From NCBI GenBank assembly GCA_002271215.1, contig CP018628.1, forward strand, positions 3,844,001 to 3,908,000: 64,000 nucleotides of DNA. Reading direction: 5' to 3'. Position 1 is the stretch's first letter. Each line of letters opens with the position of its first letter. The stretch is from Lelliottia jeotgali. Its GTDB lineage: Bacteria; Pseudomonadota; Gammaproteobacteria; Enterobacterales; Enterobacteriaceae. A program made the position numbers and the translations under genes. Positions 1 through 8,693 of this stretch are shown piece after piece. A model generated the notes under the pieces. That model was not told the origin of the DNA. It saw only the letters and a list, made by a program, of their open reading frames with translations, and did no database searches.

Positions 1-1044
1 GGAAAACTGCGCTTCTTACTTTGTACCTCAACGATCATTGAAGGCGTCAACACTATCGCCAAAAACGTCGTGATCTACGATAACCGCGATGGGCCTCGCA
101 GCATTGACAAATTCACCCATGGGAACATCAAAGGGCGCGCCGGGCGCATGGGCGTTCACTTCGTCGGCAAAATCTTTTGCCTGGAGGAAATCCCGGAAGA
201 CAACCTCAATCAAGAGGTGGAGATTCCGCTTGGTATTCAAGATATTGATACCCCAATTAACCTCTTGGCCAGCGTTCAACCAGACCACTTGTCCGAGTTT
301 TCACAGGATCGCTTTGATGAAGTCTTCATAAACGAGCGTGTTTCTATCGACCTTGTGAAAAAGCACTCATACTTCCGTGTCGAGCAACTCGAAGTGCTGC
401 AAAGCATGTTCGAGATGATGGACGACACCGAATTTGCCTCGCTGGTGTTTCACTGGACTCCTGCAACAAACTTCCTCAAGACCTTTGCAAAGATCATTGC
501 CAGACTGGTTCCCTCTACGTTCAATCGCAATGGAGTCCCTGTTAATCCTACTGATGTCATGGTCGCCAAACTTGCCTGTTATTCAAACGCTGCAAGCTAT
601 TCGGAATATCTAAAAAACCAGATTGATCGCGCACGGCAGTGGGTGTCTGAAGAGGAAAAACGCTCTCTTTCCATCGCCATTAACAATGATTTGAAGCTCA
701 TCACCAATACTTTCGGTTACACCCTACCTAAGGTGCTCAGCTTAATGGAGGATGTAGTCAAATACCATGCATTGAAGCGAGGTATCCGCAGCAAAGTCGA
801 TTACACGCATGTCAAAATGACGTTCGAGAATTTTCATCTACCGCCAGGTCTAAGTGCCTTGGAGGAGATTGGCATTCCCATTCAGACGTTACACCGGCTG
901 GTGGATTTGCTGGAATTTTCCGACCAGGCTGATGTGGATGGGTTGTGCCAGTATCTTCGGGATACTCAGGACGTTTGGAGTCGATCGATTGGGTACGTGG
1001 ATCAGACGTTCATCAGGCGCGCGCTCGGTATTGAACAACATTGA
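1..1044 (+). CDS. Ski2-like DEAD/DEAH-box helicase, C-terminal part (5' end outside window)
   Basis: The reading frame is open from base 1, so the gene starts left of the window; about 347 residues are visible. The first residues carry superfamily-2 helicase motif V (CTSTIIEGVNT) and, about 35 residues later, motif VI (NIKGRAGRMG), which contact ATP and nucleic acid. A helical C-terminal region follows and the frame ends at TGA. This type of Ski2-like helicase is common in anti-phage loci, for example as HamB of Hachiman or AbpB, where it pairs with a DUF1837 protein. The partner would lie outside the window, so that identity is only a possibility. It could also be a lone helicase. Helicase family is well supported; the role is inferred. 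Confidence 0.75.
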   Translation, partial: GKLRFLLCTSTIIEGVNTIAKNVVIYDNRDGPRSIDKFTHGNIKGRAGRMGVHFVGKIFCLEEIPEDNLNQEVEIPLGIQDIDTPINLLASVQPDHLSEFSQDRFDEVFINERVSIDLVKKHSYFRVEQLEVLQSMFEMMDDTEFASLVFHWTPATNFLKTFAKIIARLVPSTFNRNGVPVNPTDVMVAKLACYSNAASYSEYLKNQIDRARQWVSEEEKRSLSIAINNDLKLITNTFGYTLPKVLSLMEDVVKYHALKRGIRSKVDYTHVKMTFENFHLPPGLSALEEIGIPIQTLHRLVDLLEFSDQADVDGLCQYLRDTQDVWSRSIGYVDQTFIRRALGIEQH

Positions 1045-1212
1045 TTTAGATACGTTTGTCTACGGAACGCGGGAAGAAGCCCATAGCGACATTTTTGAAT
1101 AACTCGCATCTTCGGTAGGCTAGAGCGTCTACCAGGACGGGCTTCCAACCATCAAAAAATTACCGATATCTGAATACAAACAAATCAGGCCTTTCCAGGT
1201 AATGACTCCAAC

Positions 1213-1716
1213 TTATTGATAGTGTTTTATGTTCAGATAATGCCCGATGACTTTGTCATGCAGCTCCACCGATTTTGAGAACGACAGCGACTTCCGTCCC
1301 AGCCGTGCCAGGTGCTGCCTCAGATTCAGGTTATGCCGCTCAATTCGCTGCGTATATCGCTTGCTGATTACGTGCAGCTTTCCCTTCAGGCGGGATTCAT
1401 ACAGCGGCCAGCCATCCGTCATCCATACCACGACCTCAAAGGCCGACAGCAGGCTCAGAAGACGCTCCAGTGTGGCCAGAGTGCGTTCACCGAAGACGTG
1501 CGCCACAACCGTCCTCCGTATCCTGTCATACGCGTAAAACAGCCAGCGCTGACGTGATTTAGCACCGACGTAGCCCCACTGTTCGTCCATTTCAGCGCAG
1601 ACAATCACATCACTGCCCGGCTGTATGCGCGAGGTTACCGACTGCGGCCTGAGTTTTTTAAGTGACGTAAAATCGTGTTGAGGCCAACGCCCATAATGCG
1701 GGCGGTTGCCCGGCAT
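1213..1716 (-). CDS. insB: IS1 InsB, transposase catalytic part
   Basis: This 167-residue frame matches IS1 InsB (DDE-type transposase of the IS1 family). It overlaps the end of insA by 82 bp in another phase and is normally translated as the InsAB' fusion by -1 frameshifting. The catalytic region includes [12 protein letters not shown] (first Asp) and [12 protein letters not shown] (second Asp). The C-terminal part [19 protein letters not shown] carries the conserved His/Arg/Lys cluster of the family. There is no internal stop, so the enzyme appears intact. Confidence 0.95.
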   Translation of the reverse strand: MPGNRPHYGRWPQHDFTSLKKLRPQSVTSRIQPGSDVIVCAEMDEQWGYVGAKSRQRWLFYAYDRIRRTVVAHVFGERTLATLERLLSLLSAFEVVVWMTDGWPLYESRLKGKLHVISKRYTQRIERHNLNLRQHLARLGRKSLSFSKSVELHDKVIGHYLNIKHYQ

Positions 1717-1910
1717 CCAACACCATTCATGGCCATATCAATGATTTTCTGGTGTGTACCGGGTTGAGAAGCGGTGTAAGTGAACTGCAGTTGCCATGTT
1801 TTACGGCAGTGAGAGCAGAGATAGCGCTGATGTCCGGCAGTACTTTTACCGTTACGCACCACGCCTTCAGTAGCTGAGCAGGAGGGACAACTGATGGAGA
1901 TGGAAGCCAC
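1635..1910 (-). CDS. insA: IS1 InsA, DNA-binding regulator of transposition
   Basis: This 91-residue protein matches IS1 InsA in length and content. It has an N-terminal zinc-finger-like cysteine set (CPSC near residue 8 and CSHC near 32) and a C-terminal helix-turn-helix. On its own it binds the IS1 ends and represses the element's promoter. When ribosomes slip back one base at the A6C run (minus strand 1659 to 1653) its reading frame is fused to insB to make the transposase. The promoter is expected in the inverted repeat just upstream, at 1911-1965. Confidence 0.95.
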   Translation of the reverse strand: MASISISCPSCSATEGVVRNGKSTAGHQRYLCSHCRKTWQLQFTYTASQPGTHQKIIDMAMNGVGCRATARIMGVGLNTILRHLKNSGRSR

Positions 1911-1965
1911 GGGAGCACCTCAAAAACACCATCATACACTAAATCAGTAAGTTGGCAGCATCACC

Positions 1966-2396
1966 CGATTTTTGCTCATATATCAGTGTTAATGCGACAA
2001 AGCCCTACACCTTACAATTTACTTTGCCGTCCCTGTAACAGCCTGAAGTGATGCTAGGTAATTTTATACCGGTGTAGTGATAAAGAAACAGAGTTCAAAT
2101 GGCATCATAGCACCGGTAATTAAACCTACTGATGACGCCGGATATATGGTCGCAAACCGTATCGAACCATTTCTTGCATTACCCGGGGCGTCCATAAATG
2201 GATCATTAATTCAAGACACTTCTAAATCCTGTTAATGTTAAACAATGAACATGAGGTGATCAACTTCTGTAAAGGCACATGTTGGTGTGCCTCCTTTTAC
2301 TTGTGATGAGTAAGGAAAAACGGCATTGGCTTTCTTCAGGCTCTAAGCCTTACAGAATCAATCACCACCTCCCCAAGAAGGGGTTTAGGGGTGATA
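1966..2396. other. Non-coding stretch between IS1 and the dha regulon
   Basis: About 430 bp without a convincing gene. One plus-strand frame stays open from 2063 to 2235 and would encode about 56 residues ending IQDTSKSC, but it has only a late ATG (2146) and no ribosome-binding site. I regard it as either chance or the tail of a gene cut by the IS1-associated rearrangement. Nothing else recognisable was seen. Confidence 0.4.
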
Positions 2397-2426
2397 GTAA
2401 AAAATCCACGCATTTGCGTGGATTTT
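2397..2426 (-). terminator. Rho-independent terminator after glpF
   Basis: A perfect 11-bp stem (2401-2411 with 2416-2426, sequence AAAATCCACGC) has a 4-base loop. In the minus-strand reading it is followed by a run of T. It lies 16 bp past the glpF stop codon and closes the leftward dha transcript. The A/T flanks could also let it work in the other direction. Confidence 0.8.
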
Positions 2427-2441
2427 ATTATCCGGCTTAAC

Positions 2442-3257
2442 CTACTGACGCTCAGTAACCGCCGCAGGTTTTTCGCAAGGAAGATGAGGCGACACTAGTT
2501 GACGGTAGAGCCATGCTCCGAGCAAAGCACCGACAACAGGTGCGCAGAGCGGGACAAGGAAATAAGGGATATTGAATCCACCGGTAAAGGCTACTTTTCC
2601 CCAGCCGGCAAGCGCAGCAAAGATTTTCGGGCCCAGGTCGCGCGCAGGATTCAGGGCAAAGCCGGTTAACGGCCCCATGGATGCACCAATAACCGCAATC
2701 AGTAAACCAATTAACAACGGTGCCAGCGGCCCGCGTGGGATCCCATTGCCATCATCAGATAGCGCCATAATCATCGCCATCATAATAGCAGTGATGACCA
2801 TTTCCACTGCGAATGCCTGAACCAGTCCGAGATGGATATTGGGATAGGTAGAAAAAACCCCCGCCAGTTGCAGGCTTTCAATACCTCCTCGCACCATATT
2901 GTGCGCCTGTTCATAGTCGATAAACAGGCTGGAATACAAACCGTAAACTAGCGCCGCACCAAAGAATGCACCAACTATCTGAGCCACGATATAAGGCAAT
3001 ACTTTGCGTTGTTCAAAGCAGGCAAACAACCAGAATGCCAGCGTCACCGCCGGGTTTAGATGCGCACCAGAAATTCCGGCGGTCAGATAAATAGCCATCG
3101 CGACGCCTAAGCCCCAAATCACACTGATTTCCCATTGGCCAAAATTGGCTCCAGCCACCTTTAGCGCTGCCACACACCCGACACCGAAGAAGACCAGCAA
3201 CCCGGTGCCCAGCATTTCAGCAATACATTGCCCTTTTAAACTTGATGTCTGACTCAT
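2442..3257 (-). CDS. glpF: Glycerol facilitator, aquaporin (MIP) family
   Basis: Inner-membrane channel for glycerol diffusion. The 271-residue protein begins MSQTSSLKGQ; the ATG at 3257 is preceded by AGGA, so I prefer it to an in-frame start 8 codons upstream. Both half-helix signatures are present, SGAHLNPAVT and GFALNPARD, the second with the Asp typical of glyceroporins rather than water channels, and six hydrophobic segments can be counted. It strongly resembles E. coli GlpF but sits 45 bp behind the glycerol dehydratase reactivase gene. It is therefore probably co-transcribed with dhaBCE and supplies substrate to that enzyme; a second glpF next to glpK elsewhere in the genome is likely. 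Confidence 0.93.
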   Translation of the reverse strand: MSQTSSLKGQCIAEMLGTGLLVFFGVGCVAALKVAGANFGQWEISVIWGLGVAMAIYLTAGISGAHLNPAVTLAFWLFACFEQRKVLPYIVAQIVGAFFGAALVYGLYSSLFIDYEQAHNMVRGGIESLQLAGVFSTYPNIHLGLVQAFAVEMVITAIMMAMIMALSDDGNGIPRGPLAPLLIGLLIAVIGASMGPLTGFALNPARDLGPKIFAALAGWGKVAFTGGFNIPYFLVPLCAPVVGALLGAWLYRQLVSPHLPCEKPAAVTERQ

Positions 3258-3302
3258 GATTGGATCCTGCTGTAGATACAAAGGAAGATTAAAATTGTGG
3301 CC

Positions 3303-5123
3303 TCAGGCTTCCAGCGGAAGTACCAGTCCAGTAGCTACCGCATTACGCGGTCCTTCTGTGCCACGAATATTGCCCTGCCCGGCAACAACGCCGTAATGGG
3401 AAAGGGCTTCCGTAATAAGCTGCGGAATTTCAAAATCCAGCGAGGAACCGCCCACCAATACCACAAAATCAATATCGCGAATGGAGCCTCCTGGCGAGAC
3501 CTGACGTAATGCACGAAGGCAGTTGGTGACAAAGACTTTCTGTTTTGCCTGGCGGCGCACCAGCCGGATTTTTTCCAGTGAGGTATGGTTTTCAATAGGC
3601 ACCAAGGTGCCTGCTTTGATGTAAACTACTTTGGCAAAAACCGACGGACTCAACGGTTCGCGGAAGAACTCCACCGCACCATTTTCGTGACGAATACTGA
3701 ACAGACTTTCCACTTTGGCGAGCGGATATTTTTTGATCTCTTCTGCGAGGTATAAATCACTCAATCCCAGTTCGGTTTTAATCAGCAAACTCACCATATT
3801 GCCAGCCCCGGCAAGGTGGACTGATTTCACCTGTCGGGAACCATTGATGGTCGCCGCATCGGTTGAGCCCGCACCAAGGTCGAGGATCGCCAAAGGTGCA
3901 GCGCTGCCAGGCGTAGTCAGCGCACCGGCAATCGCCATATTGGCTTCTACTCCCCCCACTTCCACATGGGTATTCAGTTTCAGGCTCAATTCGCGGGCAA
4001 TGACTTCCATTTGCAGGCGGTCTGATTTCACCATCGCGGCGATCCCAACGGCATTTTCCATTGAAAACTCACCGGCGATCCCCCCCTGAACCTTACGGGG
4101 AATAAACGTGTCCACTGCCAGCAAGTCCTGAATGAAAATCTCATCAGCACCGTGTCCACTCAAAGAAGCCATCACCTGACGAACGCGTTCAAGCATGCCT
4201 CCCGCGTGGGTTCCGGACTCACCTTTTATATCCAGAATTGGCGCACAACCGTTTACCGCTTGCATGATGATCTCTGCGCCACTAGTCACATCCGCTTGCG
4301 CGTTGCGTTTCTCCCCGCGGATAAAGAGGTTCCCCGCTGGAATAACCCGTGATTTCACATCACCTTTTGGCGTTTTCAGTACCACAGCGGAACGGTTACC
4401 AATCAATGCCCTGGCAACCGGGACAATCATCTGGGTTTCTTGCGGGCTAAGATTGAAAAAAGTCGCAATACCATAGGGATTTGAAAGCACAGAGATAACC
4501 TGCCCCGTCGCAGCCACTTCTACCGCCGCCTGCACCCCTTCAGGCACCTGCTCAAGCAACGTTACCTCATCAACAATAGGTAATGTCCGCGATAAGCGGT
4601 TATGGACTAGCACGCCATCGTCTTGTTGCAGGATCACCGCGACAATATTAATCCCTCGCTCCAGAGCCGCATTCAGTTGCCAAGCAACATCCAGGAAATC
4701 CACCCGGCTGTTGATAAGCGGGATCCAGCCTTTGTCATACTCAGGGCAATCGACATCAACCAGCTTTTCCAGTGCAATGGTCGTCCCCACACCAATCCCC
4801 TCACCGCCTGGCGTTTGGGGGTTGTGACCAATCATAGTGGACTCGGTGATGATGGTTTCAGTGATGGTTTCCATCGCCACATCACCGATAACCGGTGCCG
4901 CTTCATTGAGGCGGATTAACGCCACCTCATTTTGAGCGCGCCCGGCTTTTTCCAGTGCATGTTCCAGTGCAGCTATCACCCCTGGAATGTTTTCCCTGGT
5001 ACCTTTTGTTCCGGTGGTTGAGACAATCCCGCTGGTCAAAAATCGGGAGCCATGTTCGCCGGACTCGGCCAACGCCACCTCAGTAGTGGCGTTGCCAATA
5101 TCAATCCCCGCTATTAATGCCAT
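3303..5123 (-). CDS. dhaF: Glycerol dehydratase reactivase, large subunit
   Basis: Chaperone-like ATPase that swaps damaged, adenosyl-less cobalamin out of inactivated glycerol dehydratase. The 606-residue length is standard for DhaF/GdrA/DdrA (OrfZ of C. freundii). An actin-like ATPase fold is shown by AGIDIGNATTEVAL at the N-terminus and AILDLGAGSTDAATI near residue 440. The frame is open 27 codons further upstream, but the ATG at 5123 follows an AAGGGT ribosome-binding site and gives the family's N-terminus. The partner small subunit is encoded in the divergent operon (9927-10292). The gene follows dhaE after 13 bp. Confidence 0.95.
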   Translation of the reverse strand: MALIAGIDIGNATTEVALAESGEHGSRFLTSGIVSTTGTKGTRENIPGVIAALEHALEKAGRAQNEVALIRLNEAAPVIGDVAMETITETIITESTMIGHNPQTPGGEGIGVGTTIALEKLVDVDCPEYDKGWIPLINSRVDFLDVAWQLNAALERGINIVAVILQQDDGVLVHNRLSRTLPIVDEVTLLEQVPEGVQAAVEVAATGQVISVLSNPYGIATFFNLSPQETQMIVPVARALIGNRSAVVLKTPKGDVKSRVIPAGNLFIRGEKRNAQADVTSGAEIIMQAVNGCAPILDIKGESGTHAGGMLERVRQVMASLSGHGADEIFIQDLLAVDTFIPRKVQGGIAGEFSMENAVGIAAMVKSDRLQMEVIARELSLKLNTHVEVGGVEANMAIAGALTTPGSAAPLAILDLGAGSTDAATINGSRQVKSVHLAGAGNMVSLLIKTELGLSDLYLAEEIKKYPLAKVESLFSIRHENGAVEFFREPLSPSVFAKVVYIKAGTLVPIENHTSLEKIRLVRRQAKQKVFVTNCLRALRQVSPGGSIRDIDFVVLVGGSSLDFEIPQLITEALSHYGVVAGQGNIRGTEGPRNAVATGLVLPLEA

Positions 5124-5136
5124 AAACGTTTTACCC

Positions 5137-5562
5137 TTAGCCTGCTTTACGCAGCTTGTCGCGTTGCTGGTAAACCTCTGCGGCTTCGCGGATAAAAGTC
5201 GCATTTACTGTTGCCTGGTAGCGCGTTTCCAGCTCGTCCGCAATCGCCAGCAACTCTGCGACCGTTGAACGGAAAGGACGCAAAGCATTGTAGATTTCCA
5301 GAATTCGGGCATCAGGGATCGCGATCAGCTCCCCCGCCCGACGCAAATTGCGCGCAATAGCATGGCGATGCATTTGTTCGGCAATTTGTGCCTGATATTC
5401 AAGGGTCTGTCGGGAGATACGCACATCCTGCGGGCCAATTTTTCCGGCGAGCACATTTTCCAGGGTGATATCCGTTAATGGCTTTCCCGTCGGCGTTTGA
5501 ATACGTTCAGGGCAGCGCGTAGCAAGGGGGTAATCCTCAACGGTCATTGGTTTATTGTTCAT
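5137..5562 (-). CDS. dhaE: Glycerol dehydratase, small (gamma) subunit
   Basis: Small subunit of coenzyme-B12-dependent glycerol dehydratase, which converts glycerol to 3-hydroxypropionaldehyde and water in the cytoplasm. The 141 residues match the family length, and the segment [20 protein letters not shown] is characteristic of gamma subunits. The start ATG overlaps the dhaC stop in an ATGA (5559-5562), which implies coupled translation and equal subunit supply. No microcompartment genes were seen nearby, so this enzyme is likely free in the cytoplasm, unlike the pdu diol dehydratase. Confidence 0.96.
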   Translation of the reverse strand: MNNKPMTVEDYPLATRCPERIQTPTGKPLTDITLENVLAGKIGPQDVRISRQTLEYQAQIAEQMHRHAIARNLRRAGELIAIPDARILEIYNALRPFRSTVAELLAIADELETRYQATVNATFIREAAEVYQQRDKLRKAG

Positions 5563-6149
5563 TGTTCCTCCCGGGAAATTTCGATGTGCAGAGTGACAGG
5601 CTTCGCATTCGGCACCACATGTTTGGTCTCTTTGATATGGAACAATGCCGCTTTAGCCATAAATTTAGGGCGTACCATCTGGTCGTTAACCACCGGTACG
5701 GGTGACGGAGATTCCCGTTTCGCGTAGCGGGCCGCGTTTTTACCAATCTGGCGGTAAGTGGCGAGCGTCAGTAACGGGGCTTGTGAAAACAGTTCGAGGT
5801 TACTCAATGGCAGTAAATCGCGCTGATGGATGACCGTCGTCCCCTTAGACTGGATCCCAATCCCAATACCGGAACCACTTAAGTTTGCGGCATCCCAGGA
5901 CATAAACGAAACATCCGATGTGCGCAGAACACGCACCACTCGAGCATGAAGCCCCTCTTCTTCCACACCCGCCACCAGCTCTTTAATAATCGCTTCGTGA
6001 GGCATGTCGATAAGCGTCTTATGTTGGTGCTTATCAAATGCAGGCCCCACCGCAATGACCACTTCATCCACACGCTCGCCTGTAGTTGCAACCTCTCCTT
6101 CCACCAGATTCAGAGTGAACACCGGCGCTTTCTTGACGTTATTTTCCAT
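5559..6149 (-). CDS. dhaC: Glycerol dehydratase, medium (beta) subunit
   Basis: Beta subunit of the B12-dependent glycerol dehydratase; with the alpha subunit it holds the cobalamin cofactor in the base-on form. It is 196 residues from the ATG at 6149, which has AAGGAAG just upstream. The frame extends 44 codons further, into dhaB, but without a suitable start. Signature stretches include [18 protein letters not shown] and [19 protein letters not shown]. The gene lies 13 bp behind dhaB and overlaps dhaE by 4 bp. Confidence 0.96.
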   Translation of the reverse strand: MENNVKKAPVFTLNLVEGEVATTGERVDEVVIAVGPAFDKHQHKTLIDMPHEAIIKELVAGVEEEGLHARVVRVLRTSDVSFMSWDAANLSGSGIGIGIQSKGTTVIHQRDLLPLSNLELFSQAPLLTLATYRQIGKNAARYAKRESPSPVPVVNDQMVRPKFMAKAALFHIKETKHVVPNAKPVTLHIEISREEQ

Positions 6150-6162
6150 TGTCGGTCTTCCT

Positions 6163-7830
6163 TTATTCAATGGTGTTTGGTTGGATGACAGTGGCGATAT
6201 TTTTAATCTCTTCCCAACGCTCTGGTGAGATGCGATAGCCGGTGCCCGGCCCTTGGTAATCGTTGATGTCGTTGATGGCACTCACCACGTCAAACTGGTG
6301 GTCAAGGATGGCAGAGGTTTGCAGGTAGTCCCCGGTGACACGCTGGCGCAGCATATTGAGAATGTTGCTGGCAATGTCTTCAAAACCGCTGCAACTCAGC
6401 GCTTTCACAATGTCCAGCCCGGTAATATTGCGCTTCATCATTTCTTCAACCGCACTCAGATCCTCCACCACATTACGCGGTGGCATATCTTTGCTGCCGT
6501 GGGCATAGGTTGCTGCGGTGACTTCTTCATCCGTAATTACCGGTAATCCCAACTCGCGGAATACTGCCTGGATAGCTTGGGCCGCTTTTTGGCGAATGGC
6601 GATGGTCTCTTCTTCGGTCACGGGACGCAGCCCGCCATCTACCATCAAATCGCGCTGTAGGATGTTGTAATCGTCGAAGTCTTCCGCATCAAAGTTCGAG
6701 CCCGCGAACATGTTGTCGTAGTTCGGCACAGCACTGTAACCGGAGAAAATAAAGTCAGTACCCGGCAACATCTGCATCAGCGTACGGGCGGTTCGGCGAA
6801 TATCCGAATGGGAGAAGGTTTGATCATTGCCCGAAGCCACTTCCAGATCCAGCATCGAGGCAATCAGGTTTTCGGCTAATACAGCGCGGATCCCCGAAGG
6901 CACCGCTCCCGTCATACCAATGCAGCTCACGGCACCATTTTGCAGCCCCTGAACTCCTGCACCTTTAGTGATAAAAATGCAGCGAGATTCTAGATACAGC
7001 ATCGATTTACTTTCTGCGTATCCCATCAATGCTTCAGAGCCAGTGCCCGACGTATAACGCATTTTCAATCCGCGGGAAGCATAAGCGGAGGCAAGAAACG
7101 CTTTGGACCATGGGGTATCATCTCCATCGGTAAATACCGGTTCTGTTCCGTACACCGATACTGTTTCTGCGTAGCTGGTCAAGCCACGCATACCCAACTC
7201 CAGCTCCGTAGCCTCTTCCACAGAACACTGGGTGAGCACGCCAGGGCGTCCACATTGGGAACCGACCAGCAACGCCAGGGCATTAAATGGCGCGTAACGG
7301 GCAATACCCACCGTGGTTTCCTGTTCTGAAAAACCACGGATCCCCGCTTCTGCTGCATCTGCGGCAATCTGGACCGGATTATCTTTGAGATTGGTAACAT
7401 GGCATTGGTTAGACGGGGTGCGTCTGGCGCGCATTTTCTGCAACGCCATCATCATCTCGACCACGTTCATATGAGTCATTACTTCGACTGCTTTAGCTGG
7501 GGTAATAGCTGTGGTGACTTTAATAATCTCGGCACGACTCACGTGGATGTCCACCAGCATGCGCGCAATATCCAGCGAATCCAGCGCCATGGCTCGTTCA
7601 GTTTCGGCAATGTTGATGGCGTAATCGGCGATAAAGCGGTCGATCATGTCAAACTCGGCGCGCTGCTTACTGTCCAGCTCTACAATCAATCCGTCGACTA
7701 CTTTAATGGAAGAGCATGGGTCCCACGGGCTTCCCATTGCAATCAAGCCTTCTTCTGGCCATTCGCCGATCAGGCCATCCTGATTCACGGGGCGTTGGGC
7801 GAGAACCTCAAATCGTTTTGATCTTTTCAT
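6163..7830 (-). CDS. dhaB: Glycerol dehydratase, large (alpha) subunit
   Basis: Catalytic TIM-barrel subunit of coenzyme-B12-dependent glycerol dehydratase (EC 4.2.1.30), first step of the reductive branch that yields 1,3-propanediol. From ATG 7830 the product is 555 residues, the exact family length, beginning [19 protein letters not shown]. Conserved core stretches such as [19 protein letters not shown] and [14 protein letters not shown] are intact. The upstream frame extension (to 7926) has no ribosome-binding site. First gene of a leftward operon dhaB-dhaC-dhaE-dhaF-glpF, divergent from the HbpS-like/dhaT operon with a 401-bp control region between them. Similarity to the Klebsiella and C. 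freundii enzyme is far closer than to diol dehydratase PduC. Confidence 0.97.
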   Translation of the reverse strand: MKRSKRFEVLAQRPVNQDGLIGEWPEEGLIAMGSPWDPCSSIKVVDGLIVELDSKQRAEFDMIDRFIADYAINIAETERAMALDSLDIARMLVDIHVSRAEIIKVTTAITPAKAVEVMTHMNVVEMMMALQKMRARRTPSNQCHVTNLKDNPVQIAADAAEAGIRGFSEQETTVGIARYAPFNALALLVGSQCGRPGVLTQCSVEEATELELGMRGLTSYAETVSVYGTEPVFTDGDDTPWSKAFLASAYASRGLKMRYTSGTGSEALMGYAESKSMLYLESRCIFITKGAGVQGLQNGAVSCIGMTGAVPSGIRAVLAENLIASMLDLEVASGNDQTFSHSDIRRTARTLMQMLPGTDFIFSGYSAVPNYDNMFAGSNFDAEDFDDYNILQRDLMVDGGLRPVTEEETIAIRQKAAQAIQAVFRELGLPVITDEEVTAATYAHGSKDMPPRNVVEDLSAVEEMMKRNITGLDIVKALSCSGFEDIASNILNMLRQRVTGDYLQTSAILDHQFDVVSAINDINDYQGPGTGYRISPERWEEIKNIATVIQPNTIE

Positions 7831-7936
7831 CATATTTTGGCTCAAAGGATAAGTGTGACACCCAGGGCTAATGCCCCCGGCGGTAATTGCCGAAAATTTA
7901 AGATGAATAACGTGATATAAAAACAAAATTAATTAC

Positions 7937-7982
7937 GTTTCATTATGGCACGTATTTTTATTGCCAGGTTTCATAACGAAAC
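7937..7982. promoter_or_regulatory. Pair of 15-bp palindromes, candidate DhaR sites for dhaB and the dhaT operon
   Basis: Two copies of GTTYC-N5-GRAAC lie 31 bp apart start to start: GTTTCATTATGGCAC at 7937-7951 (one mismatch) and GTTTCATAACGAAAC at 7968-7982 (perfect). They lie about 105-150 bp upstream of dhaB and about 250 bp upstream of the rightward operon. The same paired arrangement occurs twice between dhaD and dhaK. DhaR is the only activator gene in the regulon, so it is the obvious candidate to bind here; that is inference. Confidence 0.65.
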
Positions 7983-8231
7983 AGCAAGAATTAACTTTTC
8001 AAAGAAATGTGACCCTAATCCTTACTTATTCCAGAAAACAACCAAAAATATAACCACAGAATTAATTTTCACTATTTTTGGCACTATTGACTTCATGTCC
8101 AATTGAGTAAAAATAGAATGAAAATGTAAGGCGAGAATATAAATAACCTTCACAATAATTTATCGACAACCTATTTAATTAATCCATCCGGCCCTGGTAA
8201 GGCCGTTAGAATACTATTATCAGGAGATCAC

Positions 8232-8660
8232 ATGAAAAAAAGTCATACCGCTGGCAATGTCAGCCTCGCTATCGCGAAAAAAATGGCTGAAGCTGTAGAG
8301 CAATCCGCATTGGAAATGCACGTGCCAGTCGTGTTCTCCGTGGTGGATGGTGGTGCAAACACCCTACTGGTACAGCGGATGGATCAAGCTTTTATCACCA
8401 GTTACGAGATTGCGCTAAACAAAGCCTGGACAGCGTGCTGCCTGAAAAAACCTACTCATGAAATCACTCATGATGTCCAACCGGGGCAATCTCTTTACGG
8501 TTTACAACTTTCTAACCAACAGCGCATTGTTATTTTCGGTGGCGGTTTCCCTATTATTGAAAATGGTCAAGTTATTGGTGCTGTTGGTGTCAGCGGCGGC
8601 ACCGTAGAGCAAGATATTCAATTAGCAGTTGTCGCGCTTAATTGTTTCTCTCAAAATTAA
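8232..8660 (+). CDS. HbpS/GlcG-like protein of the dha regulon (OrfY)
   Basis: A 142-residue protein of the HbpS/GlcG family (formerly DUF336), the fold also found as the C-terminal domain of PduO. Typical features are the central VVDGGANTLLVQRMDQA and the C-terminal IGAVGVSGGTVEQDIQLA. It corresponds to OrfY of Klebsiella and C. freundii dha loci. Its exact role is not settled; relatives bind haem or corrinoids, which would fit a helper in cobalamin handling. It starts at ATG 8232 behind CAGGAG, is first in the rightward operon, and is followed by dhaT after 33 bp. No signal peptide is present. Confidence 0.88.
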   Translation: MKKSHTAGNVSLAIAKKMAEAVEQSALEMHVPVVFSVVDGGANTLLVQRMDQAFITSYEIALNKAWTACCLKKPTHEITHDVQPGQSLYGLQLSNQQRIVIFGGGFPIIENGQVIGAVGVSGGTVEQDIQLAVVALNCFSQN

Positions 8661-8693
8661 TATTATTTCCTCAGCAATTTATGAAGGTTTATT

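Larger units (their letters stand above)
1198..1965 (-). mobile_element. IS1 insertion sequence, complete, 768 bp
   Basis: The element is exactly 768 bp, the standard IS1 length, and is bounded by imperfect terminal inverted repeats: GGTAATGACTCCAACTT at the left end and GGTGATGCTGCCAACTT read inwards from the right end. It carries insA and insB on the minus strand with the A6C slippage site at 1653-1659 needed for the InsAB' transposase. Both frames are intact, so it may be active. The 9 bases left of it (GCCTTTCCA) and right of it (CGATTTTTG) do not match, so the usual 9-bp target duplication is missing. This suggests that flanking DNA was deleted or rearranged after insertion. Confidence 0.96.

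Noticed and set aside
2051..2235. Small gene between IS1 and glpF
   Set aside because: The ATG at 2051 meets a stop after 8 codons; the longer frame that ends at 2235 has no start with a ribosome-binding site.
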